A DNA stretch of 64,000 bases from Lachnospiraceae bacterium. GTDB lineage: Bacteria > Bacillota > Clostridia > Lachnospirales > Lachnospiraceae. Numbering within the stretch: position 1 is the stretch's first letter; each line of letters opens with the position of its first letter. The stretch spans positions 172,016 to 236,015 of the forward strand of contig CAJTGB010000002.1 of NCBI GenBank assembly GCA_910575835.1, written 5' to 3'. Positions 30,697 to 39,967 of this stretch are shown piece by piece. A program made the translations under genes and the position numbers. Under the pieces are notes generated by a model. It ran no database searches and was not told the DNA's origin. It worked only from the letters and a program-made list of their open reading frames with translations.

Positions 30697-30779
30697 ATGT
30701 ATACCCATCCGGGTATCCTGCAGTTAATGCCCACCGGGCCGGCAAGCTGCCGTCCGGCAATGTATACTCATCCGGATAC
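30697..30779. repeat. REP-like palindrome pair
   Basis: ATGTATACCCATCCGGGTAT (30697-30716) and ATGTATACTCATCCGGATAC (30760-30779) are near-identical palindromes with ATCC at the centre. A GC-rich hairpin lies between them. They resemble the motif at 28774-28793. Confidence 0.5.
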
Positions 30780-30828
30780 CTCTCAATGCATACCTATTAA
30801 GCAAACAGGCAATTCCGGTCATGTACAA

Positions 30829-31086
30829 CTAGTTACTTGCAACAAGGAAATCCTCTATCCCTGCCACTGCCTCACTCTCATCTTGTCCTTCCGCTACTAC
30901 TGTGATACGCTCACCCTTCTGTAACTTCAGACTCATCATCCCCATGATACTCTTCGCATTGATCTTTTTGTTATCAATCTCAATAAACACTTGGCTCGCG
31001 TACTGGCTTGCTTCCTGAACCAGGTGTGCAATCGGACGTGCTTCCATGTCCATATTGTTTTGAATCGTAACAGGTTTCTTAGTCAT
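30829..31086 (-). CDS. Crh-like HPr-family protein lacking His15
   Basis: An 85-residue HPr-fold protein. The usual GLHARPA loop reads DMEARPI, so residue 15, which PtsI would phosphorylate, is Glu. The regulatory Ser46 is kept in NAKSIMGMMSL. In Bacillus Crh has Gln15 and Ser46 and works only in catabolite control; this protein should behave likewise and not carry sugars. The gene follows whiA, as crh does in Bacillus; yvcK is absent from the cluster. The start has AAGGAGG 11 bases upstream. Confidence 0.88.
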   Translation of the reverse strand: MTKKPVTIQNNMDMEARPIAHLVQEASQYASQVFIEIDNKKINAKSIMGMMSLKLQKGERITVVAEGQDESEAVAGIEDFLVASN

Positions 31087-31105
31087 AAAAAATTGCTCCT
31101 CCTTG

Positions 31106-31984
31106 CTATTCCCTTAACTTTACCGCTATATCACTTAACTTCCTGAGCCGGTGGTTCACTCCTGATTTCCCGATCGGGTTCTCAAGAAGCCCCCCCAGTT
31201 CCTTCAAAGTCGCTTCCGGATATGTAAGACGTGTAAGGGCGACGTCTTTCAGTCCTTCCGGCAACTTGTCAAAACCAATAGTATCGCGTATATACTTGAT
31301 GTCTTCCATCTGTCTGACAGCAGCAGATACCGTCTTGTTAATATTCGCCGTCTCACAGTTCACTTTGCGGTTCACAGAATTGCGCATCTCCTTCATGATG
31401 CGGACATTCTCAAGCTCCAGCAGAGCAACATGTGCTTCCATCACATTCAGAATGTCAACAATCTGCGAGCCTTCTTTCAGATATACAACGTAGGTCTTTT
31501 TTCTCCCCACGATCTTCGCTTCCATATCAAAACTATTGATCATAGTCTTAAGATGATCTGCCTCTTCCCATGTATTACAGACGATCTCAAAATGATAAGA
31601 TTTGCTCGGATCACTCATGGAACCGGCCGTGATAAATGCGCCCCGGATATACGCACGCTTACAGCAGACCGCCTGCACCATTGCGTTTCTGACTGCCAGC
31701 AGTTCTTTTCCTTTGGCGTAAATATCGTAACTTGCGCTGCCCTTTGCCATGTTCCTACGAATTGCGATACCTGTTCCTATATTAAATGTTTTTTGCAATA
31801 ATGTAAAGCATTTTCTTGCAACTGCAAAATTTTCCGTATGAAAGCGGATAATGCATCTGCCCTTCTTATCCTCGGCAAACTCTCCCGACATACGGACTAA
31901 TGCAGACAACTCCGCCAGATTGCAATGCCTTGCTTTCGCATAATGCTCTGACAATTCTTCCTTTATCATGCCCGAAAATGACAT
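31106..31984 (-). CDS. whiA: DNA-binding protein WhiA
   Basis: A 292-residue WhiA with an N-terminal LAGLIDADG-like half (residues 1-190) and a C-terminal HTH (LTYPEATLKELGGLLENPIGKSGVNHRLRKL in part). It is a conserved regulator of cell division and chromosome segregation in Gram-positive bacteria. It lies 10 bases after rapZ and 19 before the HPr gene. Confidence 0.95.
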   Translation of the reverse strand: MSFSGMIKEELSEHYAKARHCNLAELSALVRMSGEFAEDKKGRCIIRFHTENFAVARKCFTLLQKTFNIGTGIAIRRNMAKGSASYDIYAKGKELLAVRNAMVQAVCCKRAYIRGAFITAGSMSDPSKSYHFEIVCNTWEEADHLKTMINSFDMEAKIVGRKKTYVVYLKEGSQIVDILNVMEAHVALLELENVRIMKEMRNSVNRKVNCETANINKTVSAAVRQMEDIKYIRDTIGFDKLPEGLKDVALTRLTYPEATLKELGGLLENPIGKSGVNHRLRKLSDIAVKLRE

Positions 31985-31993
31985 CCCATACTC

Positions 31994-32875
31994 CTATCTT
32001 GCTTTCGTAACCGTATCTTTCCCAATATCCCTGTGTTCGATGCGGATTCCATAATTCTCATTCTTACTCAAAATTTCAAACAGCTCGTTAGCCAAAGTAA
32101 CTGAGCGGTGCTTCCCTCCGGTACATCCGATCCCGACCACCAGCTGGGTCTTGCCCTCCTGGACATAGTTAGGTATCAGAAATTCAACCAGATCTGTCAT
32201 CTTCTCCAGGAATATCTCCGCCTTCTTATTGTCCATGACATAATCTCTGACCTGCTTGTCATTGCCGCTGTGCGGACGTAATTCTTCTATATAATAGGGG
32301 TTCGGAAGAAATCTTACGTCAAACACCAGATCTGCATCCGGCGGGATCCCGTATTTGAATCCAAACGAGAGCACAGATATGTACAGGTTCTTATACTCCT
32401 TATTCTGTACAAATATCTTATTCAGCTCTCTCTTTAACTCCCGGGTAAGCATATGGCTCGTGTCGATCAGATAATCCGCCTTTTTCTTAAGAAACAAAAT
32501 TCTTTCCCGTTCCTTCTGAATCCCCTCGTCCACGCGGCTGTCATTGCCCGCCAGCGGATGAAAACGCCTGGTCTCCTTGTAACGCTTGATCAGTACGTTG
32601 TCCGACGATTCCAGAAAAAGGATCTCATACTTCATTCCGGCCCCGTCCAATTCCTCCAGCACCTCCGCCAGTTCATCCAAGCTCTGGCCGCTTCGGATAT
32701 CCACGCCCAGAGCGGCCTTATTCAGTTCACTCCCCGGTACACGCAGCAGATCCGCCATCTTCGGAATTAGCTGAACCGGCAGATTGTCCACACAAAAATA
32801 CCCCACATCCTCCAGCATCTTAAGCGCCGTACTCTTCCCCGCGCCCGACATTCCGGTTACAATCACACATCTCAT
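31994..32875 (-). CDS. rapZ: RNase adapter / nucleotide-binding protein RapZ (YvcJ)
   Basis: A 293-residue P-loop protein. Walker A is GMSGAGKST and the C-terminal block GIGCTGGKHRSVTLANEL is family-specific. Gram-positive members bind nucleotides; the E. coli homologue controls glmS via small RNAs. ATG at 32875 has GGGAG nine bases upstream. It lies 38 bases after murB and is part of the same operon. Confidence 0.94.
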   Translation of the reverse strand: MRCVIVTGMSGAGKSTALKMLEDVGYFCVDNLPVQLIPKMADLLRVPGSELNKAALGVDIRSGQSLDELAEVLEELDGAGMKYEILFLESSDNVLIKRYKETRRFHPLAGNDSRVDEGIQKERERILFLKKKADYLIDTSHMLTRELKRELNKIFVQNKEYKNLYISVLSFGFKYGIPPDADLVFDVRFLPNPYYIEELRPHSGNDKQVRDYVMDNKKAEIFLEKMTDLVEFLIPNYVQEGKTQLVVGIGCTGGKHRSVTLANELFEILSKNENYGIRIEHRDIGKDTVTKAR

Positions 32876-32913
32876 CTCAGAATTCTCCCTGTCTCTCAAT
32901 TACTCGTTTTATC

Positions 32914-33825
32914 TCAGAATTCTCCAAGTCTCTTCACTTCAGGTTCCAGCCTTACCCCGAACTGTTCCTCCACCTTATCTGATACCCGGCGCATCAGCTC
33001 CGCCACATCGGCCGCCGCCGCTCCGCCCTTATTGACTACGAAACCACAGTGCTTCTCGGACACCTGCGCCCCGCCGACCGCGAATCCTCTAAGTCCGGCA
33101 TCCTGGATCAATTTGCCCGCAAAGTACCCTTCCGGCCTCTTAAACGTACTTCCGGCGCTTGGATACTCCAAAGGCTGTTTACTGACCCTTTTCTCTCTCA
33201 GCTCCTCCATCCGCGCCCTGATCTCATCCTTATCGCCTCTCTGCAGCTGTATTCCGGCTCCCAGCACAATTGCCCCTGTTCTGGCCGCAATGCTGGTTCG
33301 GTAACCGAATTCCATCTGGTCCGCAGGAACCGCGCGCACCTCTCCTTCCGGCGTCAGCAATGTAACCTCTCTGATCACATCCTTCATCTCACCGCCGTAT
33401 GCACCCGCGTTCATAATACATGCGCCGCCCAGAGTCCCCGGAATACCAGAAGCGAATTCAAACCCTGCAAGTCCTTCTTCCAATGCACGGTTTGCAATGG
33501 CTGACAGCAGCGCTCCCGCCTGAGCCGTGACCGTATCTCCCTCAACCCGAATCTCATTCATCTCCCGGTAGATCTGTATGATCACGCCTTCGTATCCCTG
33601 ATCTGATACCAGAAGATTGCTCCCATTCCCCACAATGTAATAGGGAATCTTCCCTTCCCGGCACACAGCGACAATCGCCCGCACCTCCTCGGACGTCCTC
33701 GGCGTTACGAATACCTTCGCCGGGCCGCCGATCCGAAAGGTCGTGTGGTTCTTCATAGGTTCTTCCAACTTGATCTGCTCGTCTGATACAATCCCTGATA
33801 ATTCATTATATATGCTTCGTCCCAT
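32914..33825 (-). CDS. murB: UDP-N-acetylenolpyruvoylglucosamine reductase
   Basis: A 303-residue FAD enzyme that reduces UDP-GlcNAc-enolpyruvate to UDP-MurNAc in peptidoglycan synthesis. FAD-binding features include HTTFRIGGPAKVF and VGNGSNLLVSDQGY; the catalytic Ser is in SAGSTFKRPEGYFAGKLI, and LEPEVKRLG carries the C-terminal Glu. Length and lack of the type I insert fit a type II enzyme. First gene of the cluster. Confidence 0.96.
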   Translation of the reverse strand: MGRSIYNELSGIVSDEQIKLEEPMKNHTTFRIGGPAKVFVTPRTSEEVRAIVAVCREGKIPYYIVGNGSNLLVSDQGYEGVIIQIYREMNEIRVEGDTVTAQAGALLSAIANRALEEGLAGFEFASGIPGTLGGACIMNAGAYGGEMKDVIREVTLLTPEGEVRAVPADQMEFGYRTSIAARTGAIVLGAGIQLQRGDKDEIRARMEELREKRVSKQPLEYPSAGSTFKRPEGYFAGKLIQDAGLRGFAVGGAQVSEKHCGFVVNKGGAAAADVAELMRRVSDKVEEQFGVRLEPEVKRLGEF

Positions 33826-33868
33826 ATTATTCCCCGTTTATTTTCTTATTTTGTTTCATATCAGTTAC

Positions 33869-33898
33869 ATATTACGCCTTACAATATTATGCCGTCAA
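33869..33898 (-). promoter_or_regulatory. Promoter of murB cluster
   Basis: On the minus strand TTGACG (33898-33893), 18 bases, TAATAT (33874-33869), about 45 bases before the murB ATG. Confidence 0.6.
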
Positions 33899-33981
33899 AT
33901 ATCGGCTGATAACATTGTACGCAGTCGTGCGCTTTCTTATTATAACTGATATGGAGAATTTTTAACAGTCTAAATGTCAGT

Positions 33982-34239
33982 TTACCTGTCAATCAGTTCA
34001 GAAGGTATATTTCCGGTTGATGGGGCGCCTTCTATTACTCTGTATTTGAAACGTACATTCTGATTTCCGTATTCCAAAAACATCGCTGCTCCCACAGGGT
34101 AATTATTGGTGATACTTGCTATAAGAGCCTGTATTCTGCTGTCTTCCCATACCCAGCCTCTCTGAAAATCAGGAAGCTGCGTCTTCCCATCGTTAATGCC
34201 AGACATTAATTCCGTAATTGATTTATCATTTGTTTGCAC
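33982..34239 (-). pseudogene. DUF262 domain protein, N-terminal fragment
   Basis: An 85-residue product matching only the start of DUF262/GmrSD-type proteins: SITELMSGINDGKTQLPDFQRGWVWED, then ALIASITNNYPVG. The D-x-Q-R motif (PDFQRGW) is present but the rest of the several-hundred-residue protein is lost. DUF262 proteins include modified-DNA restriction enzymes. It marks the border between core genes and the accessory region. Confidence 0.7.
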
Positions 34240-34606
34240 TGTCTATTACCTCCCTATTTAGCAGAAAACCATATATAGAAAGTATAAAATTCTGTCGAAG
34301 GTCAACCCCCCTGCCCTTATGCTCCCTGTTCTCTTTCTCCATGACCATACACCTGTCTTTCTTTTTATACTATCATATTTCCATTTCTGTTACAATCACA
34401 CCTTCAACAGCTACATTTTCTTTCCCAACACCTCGTACACTGAAAAATAAGTTTCTAGCCATATAACGCAGAATGATTTTTCATATGCAAAGCGGGGGAT
34501 TGAGGCATAGCAGACGCTACGCCGATTGATGACAACGACACAGATGGACATATTATAAATAGAAAAAGGAAGTCATAGAAGCGGCTACCCCAGATAGCAA
34601 ATCAAC
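34240..34606. other. Intergenic stretch with no gene seen
   Basis: A/T-rich, with stops in all frames and no promoter, terminator or repeat that I can support. Confidence 0.5.
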
Positions 34607-34936
34607 TTAATGCTTTTCAGCATCAGCCGTCACCATTACAGTAGCGGCAACACCCAATCCTGCAAGCAACTGAATGCAATCAACATACCCTTGGCAATAT
34701 GCCTGCTCTTCTTCCACAAATGCGAGATGCTTTAATTTTTCCATATAATCCTCTATACTTTTCCTTTTACTTGTTTCCATTGAATCCATTGCCTTAAGAA
34801 AAATCTTCTGCGCCTCTTTTTTCTGTTCTTCTGCTTCTGCTACTTCCGAAAGCTGAATATAACTTTCACGTTTCACATTCCCACACCGCAGTCCATTCAA
34901 AAATGTTCCAATCTCACTCCATACTTCGTTTCGCAT
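34607..34936 (-). CDS. Hypothetical protein, helical
   Basis: A 109-residue protein with no family I recognise. It is almost wholly helical, with a Glu/Lys-rich middle (SEVAEAEEQKKEAQKIFLKA) and a C-terminal hydrophobic part. The start has AAAGGAG upstream. It could be a mobile-element accessory protein; its place between a DUF262 scrap and an ABC exporter says little. Confidence 0.5.
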   Translation of the reverse strand: MRNEVWSEIGTFLNGLRCGNVKRESYIQLSEVAEAEEQKKEAQKIFLKAMDSMETSKRKSIEDYMEKLKHLAFVEEEQAYCQGYVDCIQLLAGLGVAATVMVTADAEKH

Positions 34937-35121
34937 AATAATCTCCTTTCACCTTTTAAATACCTTTGAACTTATTGTAGCCATTTTATAATACTTCTTC
35001 TCATTTTTTCTCATATATCAACTTAATAACCTGAAAAATAGCTGCTGATATTTTGATGTTAAAGGATCAAAATATATATTACTTTTTGAGATTATAGATA
35101 AAAAAACGGCCCTGTTATTAA

Positions 35122-35562
35122 TCATAACAAATGCCGCTTTTTCATCTCACAATTAAATTTATAACCTATTCCCCAAACTGTCAAAATATATATGGGATTT
35201 GCTGGATTTGGCTCTATTTTTTTTCGCAATCTACGTATTAAGCTCATCACATTATCTTCTGCTCCATGATAAGAGGAATCCCATACTTGTGTATAGATTT
35301 GTTCTTTCGAAAATACCTGTCCAGGGCTTTTTGTCAATAAATAAAGTATTTCATATTCATAATTTGTTAGTTCTATGCTTTTTCCTTTCACCTTAACTGT
35401 CCGATACCTTAAATCTATAACAAGACCATCATATTCTAGAATACTCTCCATAGAAAAAGCATCCATTAAATTAATACTATTTTTCCTCCTTAAAAAATGA
35501 ACTAATTCATTAAATGTTGTTTCCTCCTCGTCCTTAAACGTAATAATCAATGCTTTTCCCAC
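35122..35562 (-). CDS. Winged-helix DNA-binding protein without receiver domain
   Basis: A 146-residue protein whose C-terminal half is an OmpR/PhoB-type winged helix (TNYEYEILYLLTKSPGQVFSKEQIY, RRLRKKIEPNP, VWGIGYKF). The N-terminal 50 residues do not look like a receiver domain and lack the phospho-Asp, so it cannot be controlled by a kinase in the usual manner. It lies close to an ABC exporter with no sensor kinase and is a likely regulator of it. The GTG start follows AAGGAAG. Confidence 0.75.
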   Translation of the reverse strand: MGKALIITFKDEEETTFNELVHFLRRKNSINLMDAFSMESILEYDGLVIDLRYRTVKVKGKSIELTNYEYEILYLLTKSPGQVFSKEQIYTQVWDSSYHGAEDNVMSLIRRLRKKIEPNPANPIYILTVWGIGYKFNCEMKKRHLL

Positions 35563-35690
35563 TTAATCACTTCCTTAAAGGCAATTCTGAAAGCACTTCT
35601 GATTTTTGTAATCGGTTATCTCCTTCTCTCATAACTTCTATCCCGTACATACCTTGTTCTGTTTTATTTTTTCAAATCAAACATTTATGG

Positions 35691-36152
35691 CTATCTTTTA
35701 CCAAGTTTTTTTACACATATAAAAATAACAATAGCACTCGCTATAAGAAACTCTGCAAAAAGGATCTCTTGACCACCCATAACCTCAAACTCAAAAAAGA
35801 AAAAATGTTCAACGAAACATACCGCAAAGAATACTAGATATACCGCAATCGAATACATGATACAGCTAAAAACCTGTCGCTGTTTTTGTTCTCGTCCAAG
35901 CATCATTTGCTGTTGTCTCTCCAACATTTCAGTTTTTACTGATAAGTCATCTATTTCCGATGACTTTAACAGATAATCTGTCGTGACATTAAAAACCGTG
36001 CTCATTGCCACTATTTTTTCCAGTTCAGGAGTTGCCTGCCCACTTTCCCATTTAGAAATGGACTGCCTTGAAACGTCGAGTTTCTCAGCAAGCTGCTCCT
36101 GTGTCAAGTCATTTGCTTTCCGTAGTGTTAACAATTTTTCTGAAAAATCCAT
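35691..36152 (-). CDS. XRE-family regulator with C-terminal membrane segments
   Basis: A 153-residue protein with an N-terminal Cro/CI-type HTH (LRKANDLTQEQLAEKLDVSR, SISKWESGQATPELEKI) and two C-terminal hydrophobic helices (about 97-115 and 128-147). Such membrane-tethered XRE regulators often accompany ABC exporters. It starts 16 bases after the permease gene with GGAGG. Confidence 0.8.
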   Translation of the reverse strand: MDFSEKLLTLRKANDLTQEQLAEKLDVSRQSISKWESGQATPELEKIVAMSTVFNVTTDYLLKSSEIDDLSVKTEMLERQQQMMLGREQKQRQVFSCIMYSIAVYLVFFAVCFVEHFFFFEFEVMGGQEILFAEFLIASAIVIFICVKKLGKR

Positions 36153-36168
36153 AATACCAAATCCTCCT

Positions 36169-38046
36169 CTAATCTAAATACAACCTTCCCAACGCCTTTG
36201 CTGCCACCCTGTAAAAGATATATTGGATGACAAAAAACAGCAATGTCACCCCAAAAGTCACTACTACTTGCCTGAGACTGGTTCTTATATTCGCAAGCAT
36301 TGCATATATAACTGAAATTGACGATCCTATAACAAGAGGAACAAAAAACAATGTAGCCATTTCTTTGCGTATCTCCCACTGTAATTGAACATGGGTATAG
36401 CCAATGGAAAAAAGGTTTACATACTTCCCCTTTTCTTCTCCTATATTCTGGTTTATTCGTAGCATAATCAGAATCAGGAATGAAAACATTAGCAGCATGA
36501 CTGCCAGTAGTATAAGGATGGATACCACCAGTTTGTTTTGTGCCTGTGTTTCAAGATTTGTTTCTTTTGCAGTAATATTGGGATTAATCTCTCGCAGATG
36601 ATCATATACTGTTGACAAACTTTCTGGTTCAGACACAGATACAAAATATTTCATCTGCTCATATCCCATTTCACTGACAATGTTCTCATAATCCTCATCC
36701 GAAATGATATACGTACGCTGTGTCTGATCTTCGATATTGTATACAATCTCCCATATTTCCTTTACAATAGTTTTAGTATACACTCTATCGCCTACCAAAA
36801 AAGAAGCTGGACCAGGCGGCTGAAACCCCCACGATACGCCGCCCTCCTCCTGAGTTTCTAAGTCGTATTGATTTCTGTCAATCTGACTTAAAACCACAAT
36901 TTCATCACTTTGGAGTCCTAAGAATTTTCCTGTAAGGTTAGAATAGCTGCTTTCAGGCATAACATGAATCAAACGGCTAAATTCCTGTCCCTCCCATTGA
37001 ATAGCGCCATCTAATATCCGAACTAGATGGGTATCTGTCAATAATGCACTTTCCTGAATTTTAAAATTTTCTAATTTTTTTATATCATCATCTTCAACTG
37101 CATCCATATACACAGTAAAATCATAAGGCATTTCAAAACTATGATCTCCATTATCAGTTGCCAACTGCACATCAACAATCAGCATGAACAACCCAAAAAT
37201 GACAATGATGGTACAAGAAGTTAATAGTTTTGCATATTTCTTATAATTTGTTCGTAGCTGGCTAATGTAAAATAAATTTCTGTGGTACTTTGATGCAGAG
37301 CGCACAAAAATTTTTGTGAACCAGTGCGAAAAAGACATTGTAAGACAGTATGCGCTTACTGTCAGGAACAGCATTGGTAAAAGAGCCAATACAAAATTGT
37401 AGGATGCCCCTCTGAAAGTAAGTGACATCAGCCCAACTGCCAATAATACAAATCCAACATTCTGATACAAAACTGGACATTCAACACTTTTATCCAGCTT
37501 TTTATAGTTCAGCATACCGGATATTTCCAACCCATTAATCACCTTTTTCGAGAAAACAGCATTTATGAGGCAAATTACCACATACACAACAGTCACCAGA
37601 ATATAGCCTTGCAATGGAAAAGAATGAAACTCCGTATCCAAGACATGGTTTAACACCTTTAAAATAATAAAATATATCAATGTTCCTGCCGACAAACCAC
37701 ACAGCAAAGCCAGCAGCATTGACTTGATAATAATCCGCAAAAAAGCTTCACTTATGTGTTTTCGGCCATATCCCATACTGATTAAAATACCATATTCCTT
37801 CATTTTTTCTTCCAGGGTGTACACACATAAATAACGATAATACACAAACGAAAATATAGCAAGGATGCAGAGCAAAGCAGTCATCCATATAGGCAGGGTG
37901 TACTCAATAGAAGCCATAACACTAATCATCTGTGAATTTCCAATCAATCCCGTATAAACAAAAAACATAGCTATCGAAATAACAAGCATAATGTACATGC
38001 TACTATGTACTTTCGTATTCACTGCTCTATAAAGTATTTCTTTCAA
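36169..38046 (-). CDS. FtsX-like ABC transporter permease (Bce-type)
   Basis: A 625-residue permease with an N-terminal helix, a three-helix FtsX-like block (residues about 55-170), further helices and a large extracellular domain (about 310-500), then three C-terminal helices. This resembles BceB-type exporters for peptide antibiotics, though Bce permeases usually have ten helices. It overlaps the ATPase stop by four bases (ATGA), implying coupled translation. Confidence 0.85.
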   Translation of the reverse strand: MKEILYRAVNTKVHSSMYIMLVISIAMFFVYTGLIGNSQMISVMASIEYTLPIWMTALLCILAIFSFVYYRYLCVYTLEEKMKEYGILISMGYGRKHISEAFLRIIIKSMLLALLCGLSAGTLIYFIILKVLNHVLDTEFHSFPLQGYILVTVVYVVICLINAVFSKKVINGLEISGMLNYKKLDKSVECPVLYQNVGFVLLAVGLMSLTFRGASYNFVLALLPMLFLTVSAYCLTMSFSHWFTKIFVRSASKYHRNLFYISQLRTNYKKYAKLLTSCTIIVIFGLFMLIVDVQLATDNGDHSFEMPYDFTVYMDAVEDDDIKKLENFKIQESALLTDTHLVRILDGAIQWEGQEFSRLIHVMPESSYSNLTGKFLGLQSDEIVVLSQIDRNQYDLETQEEGGVSWGFQPPGPASFLVGDRVYTKTIVKEIWEIVYNIEDQTQRTYIISDEDYENIVSEMGYEQMKYFVSVSEPESLSTVYDHLREINPNITAKETNLETQAQNKLVVSILILLAVMLLMFSFLILIMLRINQNIGEEKGKYVNLFSIGYTHVQLQWEIRKEMATLFFVPLVIGSSISVIYAMLANIRTSLRQVVVTFGVTLLFFVIQYIFYRVAAKALGRLYLD

Positions 38047-38795
38047 ATGACTCCCCTCACTTTCGATGATACTGTTACAAGCCTGTCATAAAACGACTGC
38101 GTTGTTCCTTCCTTTCTCAAAGTATCACATATTTTGCCGTTCTCAATAAAAACAACCGTGTCACAATAGCTCGCCACAACTGCATCATGAGTAACAAGGA
38201 CAATAGTCGCCCGCATTGTTTCCCGGATATTCACAAATGTATTTAAAATGGCTTTTGTATTTACATTATCAAGACTCCCTGTTGGCTCGTCTGCCAATAT
38301 CAGTTTTGGAGTTTTGATGATTGCCCGGCAAATCGCCGCCCTCTGCTGTTCACCTCCAGATGACTGCTCCGGATAGTTATTTTCACAATATCTGATATCT
38401 ACGCACCGTAATATATCCGTATACTTTCTTTGTATTTCTACTTCATTCAATTTTTGTAAGGTTAAGGGCAAGATTATATTCTCTTTTAATGTCAGACCTT
38501 CCAACAGATTAAAGTCTTGAAATACATAACCGACTGTCATCTGACGATAGCGATCATAATCCTGCTGCTTATAGTCTGCCATATTAGTCCCATTAATGTA
38601 GACAGTACCAGAAGTAGGCTTTTCAATCCCTCCTAATATCTTTAACAGCGTACTCTTACCACTCCCTGATGAACCCATAATACAAAAGATTTTGCCTTGC
38701 GGAATATTAAGAGTAACATTGGATAAAGCGTTTTTTATTATTCCCTTTGATTGGTAAGACTTAGATAGACTTTTAACTACTATATCGTATTGCAT
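38043..38795 (-). CDS. ABC transporter ATP-binding protein (Bce/LolD-like)
   Basis: A 250-residue ATPase. Walker A is GSSGSGKST, the signature is SSGGEQQRAAICRAI, Walker B is KLILADEPTGSLD, and the H-loop is VTHDAV. It belongs to the MacB/LolD/Bce exporter class. ATG at 38795 fits family starts (MQYDIVVKSL); a GGAG lies ten bases upstream. The annotated longer N-terminus would be unlike the family. Confidence 0.9.
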   Translation of the reverse strand: MQYDIVVKSLSKSYQSKGIIKNALSNVTLNIPQGKIFCIMGSSGSGKSTLLKILGGIEKPTSGTVYINGTNMADYKQQDYDRYRQMTVGYVFQDFNLLEGLTLKENIILPLTLQKLNEVEIQRKYTDILRCVDIRYCENNYPEQSSGGEQQRAAICRAIIKTPKLILADEPTGSLDNVNTKAILNTFVNIRETMRATIVLVTHDAVVASYCDTVVFIENGKICDTLRKEGTTQSFYDRLVTVSSKVRGVI

Positions 38796-38888
38796 ATTTT
38801 TATTTCTCCATTTCATTTTTTTAATTTCAGTACAATGGCCTGATTCTGAACCATTCACTGAAATTCACGTTTTACAATACCAAAATAT

Positions 38889-39047
38889 TCAGTTGCGTTC
38901 CATATAACCCTCTATACATCCGCGCAACCAGTAGTAGAAATCTAAAATCAATTCATAGAATTCCCCAAATTTCCACTTTCCAGCCTTACTTATCAAAGTC
39001 TCCTTCCATTCAAAAAACAGTTCCTGCTCCTTAATCTGCCGGAATGC
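38889..39047 (-). pseudogene. 3' remnant of a mobile-element hypothetical gene
   Basis: A frame open on the minus strand from a stop at 39048-39050 to 38889 encodes EQELFFEWKETLISKAGKWK and DFYYWLRGCIEGYMERN, which looks like a genuine protein end rather than a shadow. There is no start. Just upstream (about 39050-39140) another short scrap reads MLCYDTVTHITNKAQRIKGA. Both are probably remnants of mobile-element genes. Confidence 0.4.
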
Positions 39048-39148
39048 TCAATCTGTGAAAGACCTAATGCCACCTGCACCCTTTATCCTCTGTGCCTTGT
39101 TGGTGATATGCGTTACTGTATCATAGCAGAGCATCTTATTCTTTTTTC

Positions 39149-39919
39149 TTAGGCATTCATCATATATAACGTCACTCTATTTGTAATACTAACAGGCAAT
39201 ATTTTTGAATAAGCAACTAAAAGTTTGTTATACATTCCTGGAATAATAATTCTCTTGCCTTTCATCATTTTAGAATAAGCAACTTCTGCAACTCGTTCCG
39301 GCTTCATTACGGCCAATTTGAAAAGCAATGTATTATCTATATTAGCTTTTATAGCAAATTCCGTCTGAGTCGCTCCGGGACATAAAGTGCTGACTCTAAT
39401 ATCGGTTTTTCTATACTCTCCACATAAAGCATCTGAAAAAGACTTGATATATGCTTTTGTTGCAGAATAAACAGCATCTGTAGGAGACGGTATAAAAGAC
39501 CCCGTTGAACCAACATTAAGGATTCTTCCATATCCATTCTCTTCCATGTTTATCAATATACGTTTAGAAAGTTCAGTAACAAAACGTATATGCAGATTTA
39601 TCATTTCAAGTTCTTTTCTTAAATCTGTGTTCCTAAAATATCCACATTCATTAAAACCAGCATTATTAACAAGAATATGAATTTGGATTCGCCACTGCTT
39701 TATTTGTTCTATGATAAAATCAACAGCATCTTCTTTGGTCAGATCATAAAGAATATAATTTACTTTCACCTGATATTGGTTTTGCAAAAATGATTGCTGC
39801 TGTTCCAATTTTTTTCTATCTCTTGCAACAAGTATTACATTCATTTTCTCACTGGCAAATTTTTCAGCAAGTGCTTTTCCAATCCCGCTTGTCGTCCCTG
39901 TAATTAAAACATTTTTCAT
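39149..39919 (-). CDS. SDR-family oxidoreductase
   Basis: A 256-residue classical short-chain dehydrogenase. It has the NAD(P)-binding TGTTSGIGKALAEKFA, the NNAGF motif and the catalytic Tyr-x3-Lys in VYSATKAYIKSFS, preceded by Ser in VGSTGSF. The arrangement ARDRKK after the second strand suggests NADPH. The C-terminus has a hydrophobic stretch. It follows the tautomerase gene by about 48 bases, in an operon with a MerR regulator. Confidence 0.9.
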   Translation of the reverse strand: MKNVLITGTTSGIGKALAEKFASEKMNVILVARDRKKLEQQQSFLQNQYQVKVNYILYDLTKEDAVDFIIEQIKQWRIQIHILVNNAGFNECGYFRNTDLRKELEMINLHIRFVTELSKRILINMEENGYGRILNVGSTGSFIPSPTDAVYSATKAYIKSFSDALCGEYRKTDIRVSTLCPGATQTEFAIKANIDNTLLFKLAVMKPERVAEVAYSKMMKGKRIIIPGMYNKLLVAYSKILPVSITNRVTLYMMNA

Positions 39920-39967
39920 CCATATTCCTCATTTCCATACTTAATCTAAACTTATAGCGTTTTGATC

